From positions 1 to 64,000 of the forward strand of contig CANTEG010000014.1 in the NCBI GenBank assembly GCA_947652735.1: 64,000 nt of DNA, given 5' to 3'. How positions within the stretch are numbered: position 1 is the first letter of the stretch; every line of letters begins with the position of its first letter. Under the pieces are notes generated by a model. The model saw nothing but the letters and a program-made list of their open reading frames with translations, was not told where the DNA came from and ran no database searches. Below are positions 37,608 through 46,403 of this stretch, one piece after another. This DNA is from an uncultured Lachnospiraceae bacterium. Lineage in GTDB: Bacteria > Bacillota > Clostridia > Lachnospirales > Lachnospiraceae. The position numbers and the translations under genes were made by a program.

Positions 37608-39101
37608 ATGGAATTTTTGCGAAACATGCCGTTTTTCTGCATAATCCTCTCTATGGTTTCCGCAGTAATCATATCTATCATGAGTGACAAGGCGGCAAGG
37701 GTGTTTTCACTTATTGTTATAGGGGCGGTTGGAATCATGTCTAGTCTTACCCTGATTTATGTTGTATCAATCGGAGAGTCCTATACATATTATATGGGAC
37801 ATTTTCCTGCTCCGTGGGGAAACGAAATTCGTGTGGGTATATTGGAGGCGATGACTGCAACTCTCTTTTCAATTGTAATGTTTGCATCGGTGCTTGGAGG
37901 AATGAAGCGGGTTTTTATTGATGTTGCACCCAAAAAGAGAAATTTCTATTACATCATGGTTGATCTGCTGCTTGCAGCGCTTCTTGCCATGATTTATACA
38001 AATGACCTTTTCACGGGATATGTTTTTATAGAGATTATGACAATATCCGCATGTGCTCTCATAATGATTAAGGACAATGGGCACTGTCTTGTTGCAGCAG
38101 CAAAATATATGATAATGAGTCTTATTGGGTCAGGTCTTATTTTGCTTGGACTTTCCATGCTTTATGACCTTACCGGGCATCTGCTCATGTCAAACATAAA
38201 AGAGGCAATAGAGTTAAATGAGGCAAGTGGTTTATACCAGTTACCACTCACGGTTACGGTTGGAGTTTTGTGTGTCGGTATAGCAATAAAGAGTGCACTT
38301 TTTCCGTTCCACTCATGGCTGCCTGATGCATATGGCTATTCCACAGCAACATCAAGTGCCTTGCTTTCGTCCCTCATATCAAAGGGATATATATTTCTTC
38401 TTATAAAGATTATGTACAGAGTTATCGGAATGGATGTAATCAGGGAAACAAGAATCGGAAATGTATTTTTTGTATTTGGTGTTGTGGGAATGATTATGGG
38501 CTCGGTCAGAGCCATAGCGCAGACGGATGTAAGACAGATGATTGCTTATTCATCGGTTGCACAGATTGGATATATTTACATGGGTATGGGGCTTGGAACC
38601 GAGCTTGGAATGCTTGCAGCAATTTTCCATATATTTGCCCACTCCTCAGCAAAGTCCATGATGTTTATATCAGCGGACGGACTTTCTTATGTGTCGGATG
38701 ACAGTAAGGAATTCGATGACCTGGGAGGTTCGGCAATTAAAAATCCGATTGCAGGTATTACATTTACGGTAGGAGCCTGCTCCATGATAGGTATACCTAT
38801 GCTTGCAGGTTTTATTGCAAAGGTGTGTTTTGCGGATGCGGCAATCAATGCATCAACCATTAAGCTTGTTATCGTTATGCTTGCACTTGCATTTAGTACA
38901 CTGTTAAATGCAGTTTACTTTATGCGGGCAATTATATCAGTATACAGACCAATTAAGGAAGAAGACCAAATGAAAATATATCCGAGGAATCCAAAGTTTA
39001 TTGTGGCATGTCTCATTTTTATCGGATTAAATATTTATCTTGGTACAAATGCACAGCCAATACTGGATTTAATCCTTGAGGGCATCGGCATGTTTGCGTA
39101 A
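37608..39101 (+). CDS. Antiporter-like subunit 1 (MrpD/NuoN-like)
   Basis: A 497-residue protein of the NuoL/M/N family with about 14 membrane segments. The pair needed for proton movement is visible: the transmembrane Glu in FIEIMTISAC, and the lysine in IKSALFPFHSWLPDAYG with a second lysine in LISKGYIFLL. It is one of four such subunits in the operon. It follows the MrpC-like gene by 2 nt and has GGAGG upstream. Confidence 0.93.
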   Translation: MEFLRNMPFFCIILSMVSAVIISIMSDKAARVFSLIVIGAVGIMSSLTLIYVVSIGESYTYYMGHFPAPWGNEIRVGILEAMTATLFSIVMFASVLGGMKRVFIDVAPKKRNFYYIMVDLLLAALLAMIYTNDLFTGYVFIEIMTISACALIMIKDNGHCLVAAAKYMIMSLIGSGLILLGLSMLYDLTGHLLMSNIKEAIELNEASGLYQLPLTVTVGVLCVGIAIKSALFPFHSWLPDAYGYSTATSSALLSSLISKGYIFLLIKIMYRVIGMDVIRETRIGNVFFVFGVVGMIMGSVRAIAQTDVRQMIAYSSVAQIGYIYMGMGLGTELGMLAAIFHIFAHSSAKSMMFISADGLSYVSDDSKEFDDLGGSAIKNPIAGITFTVGACSMIGIPMLAGFIAKVCFADAAINASTIKLVIVMLALAFSTLLNAVYFMRAIISVYRPIKEEDQMKIYPRNPKFIVACLIFIGLNIYLGTNAQPILDLILEGIGMFA

Positions 39102-39114
39102 GGAGGGAAGAAGG

Positions 39115-40425
39115 ATGGAATATAAATTATCCGAGGAATTTATAATCAAATATCAGATTGATGCGCTTGGTGTTATATTTGCAATTCTCACCTCGTTACT
39201 GTATGTCTTAATTGCGGTATACCAAATAGGGTATTTTAAGAGGGAACAGCATAAAAAGTTTTATTATATTTTTTATGTTTTGAGTTATTTTTCAATTATT
39301 TCAGAGCTGTTTTCCGCAAACCTTATTACAATGTATATCAGCTTTGAGTTTGTATCACTTACAACATCTATGCTTGTTTTCCATTACCGAAACAAGGATT
39401 CAAGGAAAGGTGGTTTCAGAATACTGTATTTTTCAATTGCAGGAGCATTTACCGCACTATTCGGTGTGTTTACGCTCTATGCAAACAGGGGAGGAGACAT
39501 TCCTTTTGTAAAGGGCGGTTCCCTTGACATGGATTTTTTAAGCGGAAACTCAGAGCTTTATCTTATAGGGGCATTTTTGATGATAATAGGATTTGGTGTT
39601 AAGGCGGCAATACTTCCGTATCATGCGTGGCTTCCAGCCGCCCATCCTGTTGCACCGTCACCTGGTTCTGCGGCACTTTCAGGTATTATAGTTAAATGTG
39701 GTGCCTTTGCGGTTATAAGAACAGTTTTTTATGTGTTTGGTGCGGACTTTATAAGAGGAACATGGGTGCAGACCGTGTGGATGATACTGGCAATTCTCAC
39801 CATATTCCTTGGAAGTATGCTGGCATACCGCGAGAAAATATTTAAAAAGAGGCTTGCTTATTCAACAGTAAGTCAGATGAACTATATAATGTTTGGTCTG
39901 TCACTTTTAAATGTGACTGGATTTATAGGCGCAATGATTCATGTTGTTTTACATTCCATGGTTAAGATTACCTTGTTTCTTGTGGCGGGTACTATTATTC
40001 ATCAGACAGGAAAGAAGCTTGTGGATGAATATGACGGGCTTGGCAGATGTATGCCAATTACATTTTTCTGTTATACGATAGCTTCGGTTACCCTTGTGGG
40101 TATACCACCCGCAGGAACCTTTTTGAGTAAATGGTATTTGTGCCGTGGGGCGCTTAATCTTGGAGGTGCAAACCACATGGTAGCTGTTATTGGAATGATA
40201 GTCCTTATGGTAAGTGCACTTTTGACGGCAGGATATTTGTTTCCTATCTTTATCAGGGGATATATTCCGAGGGCTGAGTTTGCCAAAAAAGAATATGAAA
40301 AATGTGAGCCTGCGGCGTGGATGACCGTGCCGATTGTCATCTTGACAGTGCTTATACTTGTCTTGGGAATTTATCCTGATGTTGTTACTGATGTTTTTGC
40401 TGAGTTTGCGGCAACTGTAATGTAA
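39115..40425 (+). CDS. Antiporter-like subunit 2 (NuoM/N-like)
   Basis: A 436-residue NuoL/M/N-family protein. Key residues are Glu in MYISFEFVSL, Lys in GVKAAILPYHAWLPAAHP and Lys in IIVKCGAFAV. The start at 39115 has AAGGAGG upstream; an in-frame codon at 39076 lies within the previous gene and is less likely. It is not a duplicate of the neighbours, since the sequences differ strongly outside the conserved core. Confidence 0.92.
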   Translation: MEYKLSEEFIIKYQIDALGVIFAILTSLLYVLIAVYQIGYFKREQHKKFYYIFYVLSYFSIISELFSANLITMYISFEFVSLTTSMLVFHYRNKDSRKGGFRILYFSIAGAFTALFGVFTLYANRGGDIPFVKGGSLDMDFLSGNSELYLIGAFLMIIGFGVKAAILPYHAWLPAAHPVAPSPGSAALSGIIVKCGAFAVIRTVFYVFGADFIRGTWVQTVWMILAILTIFLGSMLAYREKIFKKRLAYSTVSQMNYIMFGLSLLNVTGFIGAMIHVVLHSMVKITLFLVAGTIIHQTGKKLVDEYDGLGRCMPITFFCYTIASVTLVGIPPAGTFLSKWYLCRGALNLGGANHMVAVIGMIVLMVSALLTAGYLFPIFIRGYIPRAEFAKKEYEKCEPAAWMTVPIVILTVLILVLGIYPDVVTDVFAEFAATVM

Positions 40426-40439
40426 GGCGGTGATATGTA

Positions 40440-41906
40440 ATGGAATTTTTAATGTGTTTTCCAATATTGTTTCCAATGTTATTCGGAATACTTGTTTCTG
40501 CCTTTCATTTTGATACGGACAGAAAAAGAAATATATATGTTGAAATCGGAGTAATCATAAATTCAATTGTCGTTGCATATTTGCTTTTGAATCCGCCGTC
40601 AGGCATATTTGTATTGTTTGACCTTACAAAAAATCTTACTATCGAGTTTCACATAGATAAAATGTCTATGGTGTTTGCAGGTATTGTTTCAATTTTATGG
40701 CCATTTGCCAGTTTGTATGCCTTTGAGTATATGGAAAATGAGCACAGAAAGGATTCTTTCTTTACCTTTTACACCATGACATATGGAATTACCATAGGTG
40801 TGGCATTTGCGGGAAATCTTGAGACCATGTATCTGTTTTATGAGATGCTTACGCTTGTAACGCTGCCCCTTGTCATGCATGAGGCAAACTTAGAGTCGAT
40901 TCAGGCGGCAAAAACCTATATGGTATATTCAATCGCAGGTGCCAGCTTTGGATTTATAAGCTTGATGTTCATACTGAATTATGGCGAAACCTCAGCCTTT
41001 GTGTGGGGAGGTGTTCTTAAAAATCTTCCTGCAAACAAGGAACAGCTTATGCGGGTATGGTATGCATTTGCATTTTTTGGTTTTGGTGTAAAGGCGGCAG
41101 TATTCCCGTTTCACGGTTGGCTGCCGAAGGCTTCGGTGGCACCTACACCGGTAACTGCACTTTTGCATGCGGTTGCGGTTGTTAAATCAGGAGCGTTTGC
41201 AATCGGACGACTTACTTATTTCAGTTATGGTACAGATATCCTTAAGGGTACATGGGTTCAGTATTTGGTTATGTCAGCGGCGCTGATAACGATACTGTTC
41301 GGCTCCTGTATGGCATATAAGGAGCAGCATATAAAAAGACGCCTTGCTTACTCTACGGTAAGTAATCTGTCCTACATTGTTTTTGGCTTTACACTTATGA
41401 GTGAGCAGGGACTTGTGGGAGGTATGGCACATATGCTGGCTCACGCATTTATGAAAATAGTTCTTTTTGCATGTGTCGGTGCCATTATGGTAAGAGGACA
41501 CAAGCAGTATGTATATGAAATTGCAGGAATAGGAAAAGTAATGCCATTTACGATGGTGTGCTTTGCAATATCGGCACTTGCCGTTACGGGTGTGCCGCCG
41601 CTCCCGGGCTTTATCAGTAAATGGAACCTGATAAAGGGCGCGGTATTAGAGGGCGGATTTGCATATGTGGGAGCGGTAGTTCTCCTTATTTCAGGATTGC
41701 TTACTGCCATGTATATTATTTCCGTTGCAATCAGGGCATTTATCGTTGATGAGGAAACGTATGATAAACATATATTTGATAATGTAACGGATCCGGGACT
41801 TAGAATGAAGATACCGTTTGCCGTTCTTACGGTTGTCGTTGTTGTTATGGGCATTTTTGCCGAGCCAATCGTTGGATTTTTACATCAAATGGCTCAGGGC
41901 TTATAG
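40440..41906 (+). CDS. Antiporter-like subunit 3 (NuoM-like)
   Basis: A 488-residue NuoL/M/N-family protein. Key residues are Glu in YLFYEMLTLVTLP, Lys in GVKAAVFPFHGWLPKAS and Lys in AVVKSGAFAI. The start is at the ATG with GGCGG a few bases upstream, 14 nt after the previous stop. Confidence 0.92.
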   Translation: MEFLMCFPILFPMLFGILVSAFHFDTDRKRNIYVEIGVIINSIVVAYLLLNPPSGIFVLFDLTKNLTIEFHIDKMSMVFAGIVSILWPFASLYAFEYMENEHRKDSFFTFYTMTYGITIGVAFAGNLETMYLFYEMLTLVTLPLVMHEANLESIQAAKTYMVYSIAGASFGFISLMFILNYGETSAFVWGGVLKNLPANKEQLMRVWYAFAFFGFGVKAAVFPFHGWLPKASVAPTPVTALLHAVAVVKSGAFAIGRLTYFSYGTDILKGTWVQYLVMSAALITILFGSCMAYKEQHIKRRLAYSTVSNLSYIVFGFTLMSEQGLVGGMAHMLAHAFMKIVLFACVGAIMVRGHKQYVYEIAGIGKVMPFTMVCFAISALAVTGVPPLPGFISKWNLIKGAVLEGGFAYVGAVVLLISGLLTAMYIISVAIRAFIVDEETYDKHIFDNVTDPGLRMKIPFAVLTVVVVVMGIFAEPIVGFLHQMAQGL

Positions 41907-41917
41907 GAGGTACTCAT

Positions 41918-44002
41918 ATGGATAACAATATTTTGCTGATTGTTCTTGTATGCCTGCCTTTTTTGGGAGCGGTTCTCTATTATGCGGTTAAAAAAACAGG
42001 TATTTTATATGCAGTGCTTGGGGGTATGACCCTGCTTATGGCGTATACATCCTATATTTATATAACGCAAGGGGAGCTTACGCTTTCTATCGACGGAATA
42101 TTTGGTACGGGTATCCTGTTTGTGCTTGACGGCTTCAGGGTAGTGTTTTGTTCGCTGGTGGTTATTATGTGGCTGGTTGCCATGATATACTCGAGGGATT
42201 ATTTCCGTCCGGGTTACGCGGACGAAATATCAGGAAAAGCGGACGGGGGAGCAGCTTCCTTTACATTTTTCGGATTACTTGTCCTTGGCGCAACACTTGG
42301 AATGGTACTTAGCAATGATATGCTTTCGGCATTTATCTTTTTTGAGGTAATGTCTCTTTGTTCCTATCCGTGGGTGTCGCATTTCGGCACGGCAAAGGAT
42401 ATGAAGGCAGCAACATCGTATCTGATATATGCGGTGATGGGCGGACTTGTCACCCTGACAGGAATTTTACTTTTACAGCATGAGATAGGCGGACTTGACT
42501 ACTCATATCTGCGTTTTGTCGGAGAACGTATGTTACATGACCGTCAAATGGAACTTTTTTTACCATGTGTATTGATTATATTGGGATATGGTGCAAAGGC
42601 AGGCATGTATCCTGTCCATACATGGCTTGCACAGTCGTATGAGGCGGCACCTGCCTGCGCTACGGCACTTCTTTCCACCGTGCTGTCCAAGGTCGGTGTG
42701 ATTGGTATGGCAGTTGTTTGCAGCAACCTTATGCAGGGCTGCTATGAATGGGGCATGATGATACTTATTGTGGGACTTGTGACAATGCTCGTGGGCGGTC
42801 TTTGGGCACTTCTTTCCATTAATATGAAGCGGATACTTGCCTACTCATCAATGTCACAGATTGGATATATCATTGTGGGACTTGGCACAGCCTGTATTCT
42901 CGGTGCTGCCGAGCAACAGAACGTTGCCGCAAGAGGAGCTTATTTGCATATGATAAATCACTCCGTATACAAAATGATATTCTTTGTGATTGTGGGAATT
43001 ATCGCTGTTGAGTGTGGAAGAAACCTTGACTTGAATAAGATTAAGGGCTGGGGCTATCATAAGCCGATTATCAAAATCATATTTACAATTGCTGTTTTGG
43101 GAATATCAGGTGTTCCGTTTTTATCGGGATATGTGAGCAAAACATATATACACGAAGGACTTGTAAAATATCTGGAGCTTGTAAGGGAAGGAATCACATG
43201 CGGCGGCACATCGAATGTGGCATTTGTCAAGATGCTTGAGATTCTGTTCCTTGTGGGTGGAGGATGTACCTTGGCATATATGTTAAAGATATATATTCCA
43301 CTGTTTTGGTGTAAACCAAAGATGCAGGATGAGATTGTAGTACAGAGTGAAACAGAAATGCAGGGCAGAGTTGAAATACAGGGTAAAACCAAAATACAGG
43401 GTAAAGAGGAATTTAAGGGTGAAGAAGAACCAGAGATTGAACCTGATAGAATGAAGCATACTACAGTTGCAGTTTACATAACACTTGGACTTTTGGCAGT
43501 ATGTGCTTTAGTGTGTGGTATTATTCCACAGTACACCATTGATAAGCTTGGAGATACAGGTGCAGACTTCTTTGCCGCTGAAAAGCTTACAGGTATATAT
43601 GATTATTTTTCCACTGAAAATCTTCGGGGGGCAGGAATATCCATTGCAATCGGACTTGTGCTTTACTTTGCAATCGGAAGAATCGTCAAGAAGAATGTAA
43701 TTCCGTCATGGTTCAGCCTTGAGAAGATTTTATATAAGCCAATATTGCTTACCATTCTTCCGACAATTGGAACGTTTTTTATGAGAATATGCGACTGGTG
43801 CATTGAGGGACCTGTATATTTTATAAGAAAAACAATCCTTAAGGATAACAGCATTGAACCAAAGCCACACAAGGAACATATCAAATTCCAGGAATTTATG
43901 GCAACAGGAAACTTGCTTGCCAAATCCGTATCCTTTGGACTGATTATGTTTGCGGCGGCATTTCTGGTGACGATGATATATTTGCTGTTTGCGATGATAT
44001 AG
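41918..44002 (+). CDS. Antiporter-like subunit 4, long NuoL/MrpA-like form
   Basis: The last and longest subunit, 694 residues. Key residues are Glu in FIFFEVMSLCSYPW, Lys in GAKAGMYPVHTWLAQSYEA and Lys in TVLSKVGVIGM. Between two membrane segments it carries a charged insert made of short QGK/QGR repeats (about 43320-43440, for example QGRVEIQGKTKIQGKEE). The C-terminal extension has further hydrophobic segments separated by a long hydrophilic region. This is the position where NuoL and MrpA have their lateral helix, but homology there is not clear by eye. A terminator follows. Confidence 0.9.
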   Translation: MDNNILLIVLVCLPFLGAVLYYAVKKTGILYAVLGGMTLLMAYTSYIYITQGELTLSIDGIFGTGILFVLDGFRVVFCSLVVIMWLVAMIYSRDYFRPGYADEISGKADGGAASFTFFGLLVLGATLGMVLSNDMLSAFIFFEVMSLCSYPWVSHFGTAKDMKAATSYLIYAVMGGLVTLTGILLLQHEIGGLDYSYLRFVGERMLHDRQMELFLPCVLIILGYGAKAGMYPVHTWLAQSYEAAPACATALLSTVLSKVGVIGMAVVCSNLMQGCYEWGMMILIVGLVTMLVGGLWALLSINMKRILAYSSMSQIGYIIVGLGTACILGAAEQQNVAARGAYLHMINHSVYKMIFFVIVGIIAVECGRNLDLNKIKGWGYHKPIIKIIFTIAVLGISGVPFLSGYVSKTYIHEGLVKYLELVREGITCGGTSNVAFVKMLEILFLVGGGCTLAYMLKIYIPLFWCKPKMQDEIVVQSETEMQGRVEIQGKTKIQGKEEFKGEEEPEIEPDRMKHTTVAVYITLGLLAVCALVCGIIPQYTIDKLGDTGADFFAAEKLTGIYDYFSTENLRGAGISIAIGLVLYFAIGRIVKKNVIPSWFSLEKILYKPILLTILPTIGTFFMRICDWCIEGPVYFIRKTILKDNSIEPKPHKEHIKFQEFMATGNLLAKSVSFGLIMFAAAFLVTMIYLLFAMI

Positions 44003-44053
44003 TGTTTCAGGTCTTGGAAAAAAAGGTTACTATCAACACAATAAAGTAAAACA

Positions 44054-44090
44054 GGCAGGTGGTTGAAAAATATTCAACTGCCTGCCGTAT
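44054..44090. terminator. Bidirectional terminator between the antiporter operon and the Rpn gene
   Basis: The 14-bp stem 44054-44067 with 44073-44086 contains two G-T pairs and a 5-nt loop. T-rich sequence follows on both strands (gtattatttt; tgttttactt). Confidence 0.8.
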
Positions 44091-44156
44091 TATTTTAGAA
44101 AAATTTAGTTTAAAAGCGTAATCGTAGAATTTTGCTTTGTTAACAACCCCCTTATA

Positions 44157-45035
44157 TTATTTTGCCTGAGCGAGTATATCTTTAGCGTTCTCAGGAGAAA
44201 ACTTAAAATCATTTATAAGTGCTTCCGTGATTTGAGTATCGGAAAAGCCGTTTTTTCTAAAAAGGGAAATAGTAGTTGTGATTGTTTGTTCACGTCCGAT
44301 ATCTATGCCTTCACTACGACCTTGTTCTAAACCTTGTTCCAGACCTTGTTCCAAACCTTCCTCAAAACCCTGTTCTAACAATTCCTTATAACGCATCTCC
44401 AAAGTCATATAGTCCAGCCTCCATTTCTCATTATTTCTCACAGATTCAACCGCAGTTTCCAGTTCTCTTGTAAAGTCATCTGTTGCCGCCTGTCCGTCTA
44501 TGTAATCTAGCAGCCGTTTCATTTGAGGTGTTACATCGTCCAGCGTTCCTTTTGTGTTTAATATAATTTTTGTTGTCTCATCACCGAAACCGATTTCATA
44601 GTCCTGTAAGCACCTGTTTTCAAACGTGTAAATATGCCGCCCCTTGCCGAATAAATCAAAGGTACAGATAAAGATTACAAAGCTTCGTTTCAGGTGTTTG
44701 TAGTCCTCGCCTTTTTCCAGTACATTCAGGTCTATCATGCCCTGATAGTATCTTGACCGCTTCGGCAGGTTTTTATTTACGGTTACTTGCATTTCTATAT
44801 TATAAACGGTATTTCTTTCGTCTTCAACATAAACATCAAGTCTTACACCTTTTGCATTTGCCGTAATGTCAATGGTTTCTTGTGTTTTCGGGTATGTTAT
44901 GTCTGATATTTTTATGCCGAGTATTGTCTCCAGAAACGGCTTGCAGTATTTGGGGGTTCTCATAATAACCCCAAACATAAAATCATCCCTAAATTCCAGT
45001 TCCTCATAGTTTTTAACAGTTGTATTTTTGTTCAT
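44157..45035 (-). CDS. Rpn-family recombination-promoting nuclease / PD-(D/E)XK transposase-like protein
   Basis: A 292-residue member of the Rpn/PDDEXK_2 group, often annotated as putative transposase. The N-terminal nuclease core shows FRDDFMFGVIM, the metal-binding pattern RLDVYVEDERNTVYNIEMQV (shown in part: LDVYVEDERNTVYNIEMQ) and the RSRYYQGMID region. The C-terminal part has an EQGLEQGLEQGRSEG repeat, typical of the flexible linker in these proteins. The start at 45035 is supported by AGGGAGGAG 7 nt upstream; a longer in-frame start 36 nt further up lacks one. No terminal inverted repeats were found around it, so I do not call a complete element. Confidence 0.88.
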   Translation of the reverse strand: MNKNTTVKNYEELEFRDDFMFGVIMRTPKYCKPFLETILGIKISDITYPKTQETIDITANAKGVRLDVYVEDERNTVYNIEMQVTVNKNLPKRSRYYQGMIDLNVLEKGEDYKHLKRSFVIFICTFDLFGKGRHIYTFENRCLQDYEIGFGDETTKIILNTKGTLDDVTPQMKRLLDYIDGQAATDDFTRELETAVESVRNNEKWRLDYMTLEMRYKELLEQGFEEGLEQGLEQGLEQGRSEGIDIGREQTITTTISLFRKNGFSDTQITEALINDFKFSPENAKDILAQAK

Positions 45036-45683
45036 ACAATCTCCTCCCTTGTATTTTGAGTATTGTTTCACATCAGACAGAGAGGATTATTGAACAAGTA
45101 TATTTCGTAGTTAAGGTCTAAACAATATATACACAATTGTTTTAAGTCTCAACACGGAGCACCGCTTTGCTCCTTAAACATTGTATGTATTTTTGCTTTT
45201 CCTGAACCGTTCTGTAAATGCACTTTGTTTCCTGTCGGCACGTTCCTGTGGAACCTGTCAACTGCAAGCCATGTCCCCAACAGCACCCCGCTGCCCTTTT
45301 TGTGAAATAACTCTCAATGTTTTATCTGTATGGTTAACAATGTCAGTTTATTTACCGATATAAATAATAAATTATAATATTTCAAAGGGATTTGAACGTC
45401 AACACTTCAAGGATGAGGTAAATATATCTAAGGTATAGGATGCTATGCCTGATTTCTGTTATATTTTTGCCCTTGTCGTGGGCTCATTTTCCTATAAATC
45501 GTGGAGATAGTATTATTTTTAAGTATACTTATATATTATTGACGTAACAGGACAACAAAAATGTAAAAAATTGCTTATTTTCCATTGGTATTAGCACATA
45601 AGTGTGTTAATATATATATGTAAAATTGTCAGGCTGGGTTAGTTATGACGATTAAAAAAATTTAATCAAGGAGGATGATAAAT
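45036..45683. other. 648-nt intergenic stretch between the Rpn gene and the next coding unit
   Basis: Nothing here is clearly a complete gene. The minus strand holds an open frame with a coding-like feel (about 54 codons, 45149-45313) but no ATG start: KKGSGVLLGTWLAVDRF and NKVHLQNGSGKAK. It may be a remnant or part of a dispersed repeat. A short hairpin ggagca/tgctcc lies at 45156-45172. The last 130 nt contain AT-rich promoter-like sequence for the following gene. Confidence 0.5.
45585..45613 (+). promoter_or_regulatory. Candidate promoter for the 218-aa protein gene
   Basis: TTGGTA and TAATAT are separated by 17 bp, with an interrupted inverted repeat (ttagcac...gtgtgttaa) in the spacer. 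It lies 71 nt upstream of the start. Weak -10; candidate only. Confidence 0.4.
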
Positions 45684-46340
45684 ATGGCAATTCAAGTAGG
45701 CGACAGCCAGGTAACACAGGCAGCATATAATTATGCAACAGCCGAGCCGTATAGCGTAAATTCACAGGGAAGTGGAAGCAGCAGTGTAGAGGATATATCC
45801 GATTTAGGAAATAAAAGCAACAATGTAGCTGCTACATACGACAAATCAAATGAAAATGCAAAGAAAGCCACTTACTCTGTAAATAAAATGAGCGCTGAGG
45901 ATAGGGCTAATTTAGTAAGTCAGCTTAAAGCTGACCAGGAGGCTAGACAGCAGAGTCTTATAAACCTTGTACAAAATACTATAGGTAAGCAGGCAAAGGC
46001 ATATGGCATTGCAGATGGCAGTGACAGTATGTGGAGGTTTATTGCAAGCGGAAACTACACTGTGGATGCTGCAACGAAGGCACAGGCACAGAAAGACATT
46101 TCTGAGGATGGATATTGGGGCGTAAAGCAGACCTCCCAGAGATTGTTTGATTTTGCAAGTGCTCTTGCAGGTGACGATGTAGAGAAGATGCAGGAAATGC
46201 AGAAGGCTATGCAAAAGGGCTTTAAGCTTGCTACTAAGTCATGGGGCAGAGAGCTTCCAAGTATAAGCAACTCTACATTAGATGCAGCAAATAAGCTTTT
46301 TGAGGATTATTATGCATCAAAAAACCAAAAGGTTGAGTAA
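45684..46340 (+). CDS. Uncharacterised soluble protein next to the FliD-like gene
   Basis: A 218-residue helical protein with a low-complexity Ser/Asn-rich N-terminus. It has no signal peptide and no membrane segment. A conserved-looking middle (SEDGYWGVKQTSQRLFDFA) and an end (LPSISNSTLDAANKLFEDYY) resemble hypothetical proteins I associate with Lachnospiraceae. No function assigned. The ATG at 45684 is preferred over one 9 nt earlier because AAGGAGG is better spaced. It is 63 nt upstream of the FliD-like gene. Confidence 0.65.
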   Translation: MAIQVGDSQVTQAAYNYATAEPYSVNSQGSGSSSVEDISDLGNKSNNVAATYDKSNENAKKATYSVNKMSAEDRANLVSQLKADQEARQQSLINLVQNTIGKQAKAYGIADGSDSMWRFIASGNYTVDAATKAQAQKDISEDGYWGVKQTSQRLFDFASALAGDDVEKMQEMQKAMQKGFKLATKSWGRELPSISNSTLDAANKLFEDYYASKNQKVE

Positions 46341-46403
46341 AGGTAGTCTTTATAAAGACTGACATTCGTTTTGTAAATCAGAGTAAAAAAAGGAGGAATA
46401 AAA

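Noticed and set aside
34755-44002. A group 4 membrane hydrogenase
   Set aside because: No hydrogenase large or small subunit and no CxxC nickel-site motif is present in any of the ten genes.
44290-44380. Repeated units near the Rpn gene end
   Set aside because: These encode the EQGLEQG linker of the Rpn-like protein and are not a separate repeat element.
45181-45363. A 60-codon plus-strand frame starting with TTG
   Set aside because: No ribosome binding site and no family likeness; it lies opposite a more protein-like minus-strand frame.
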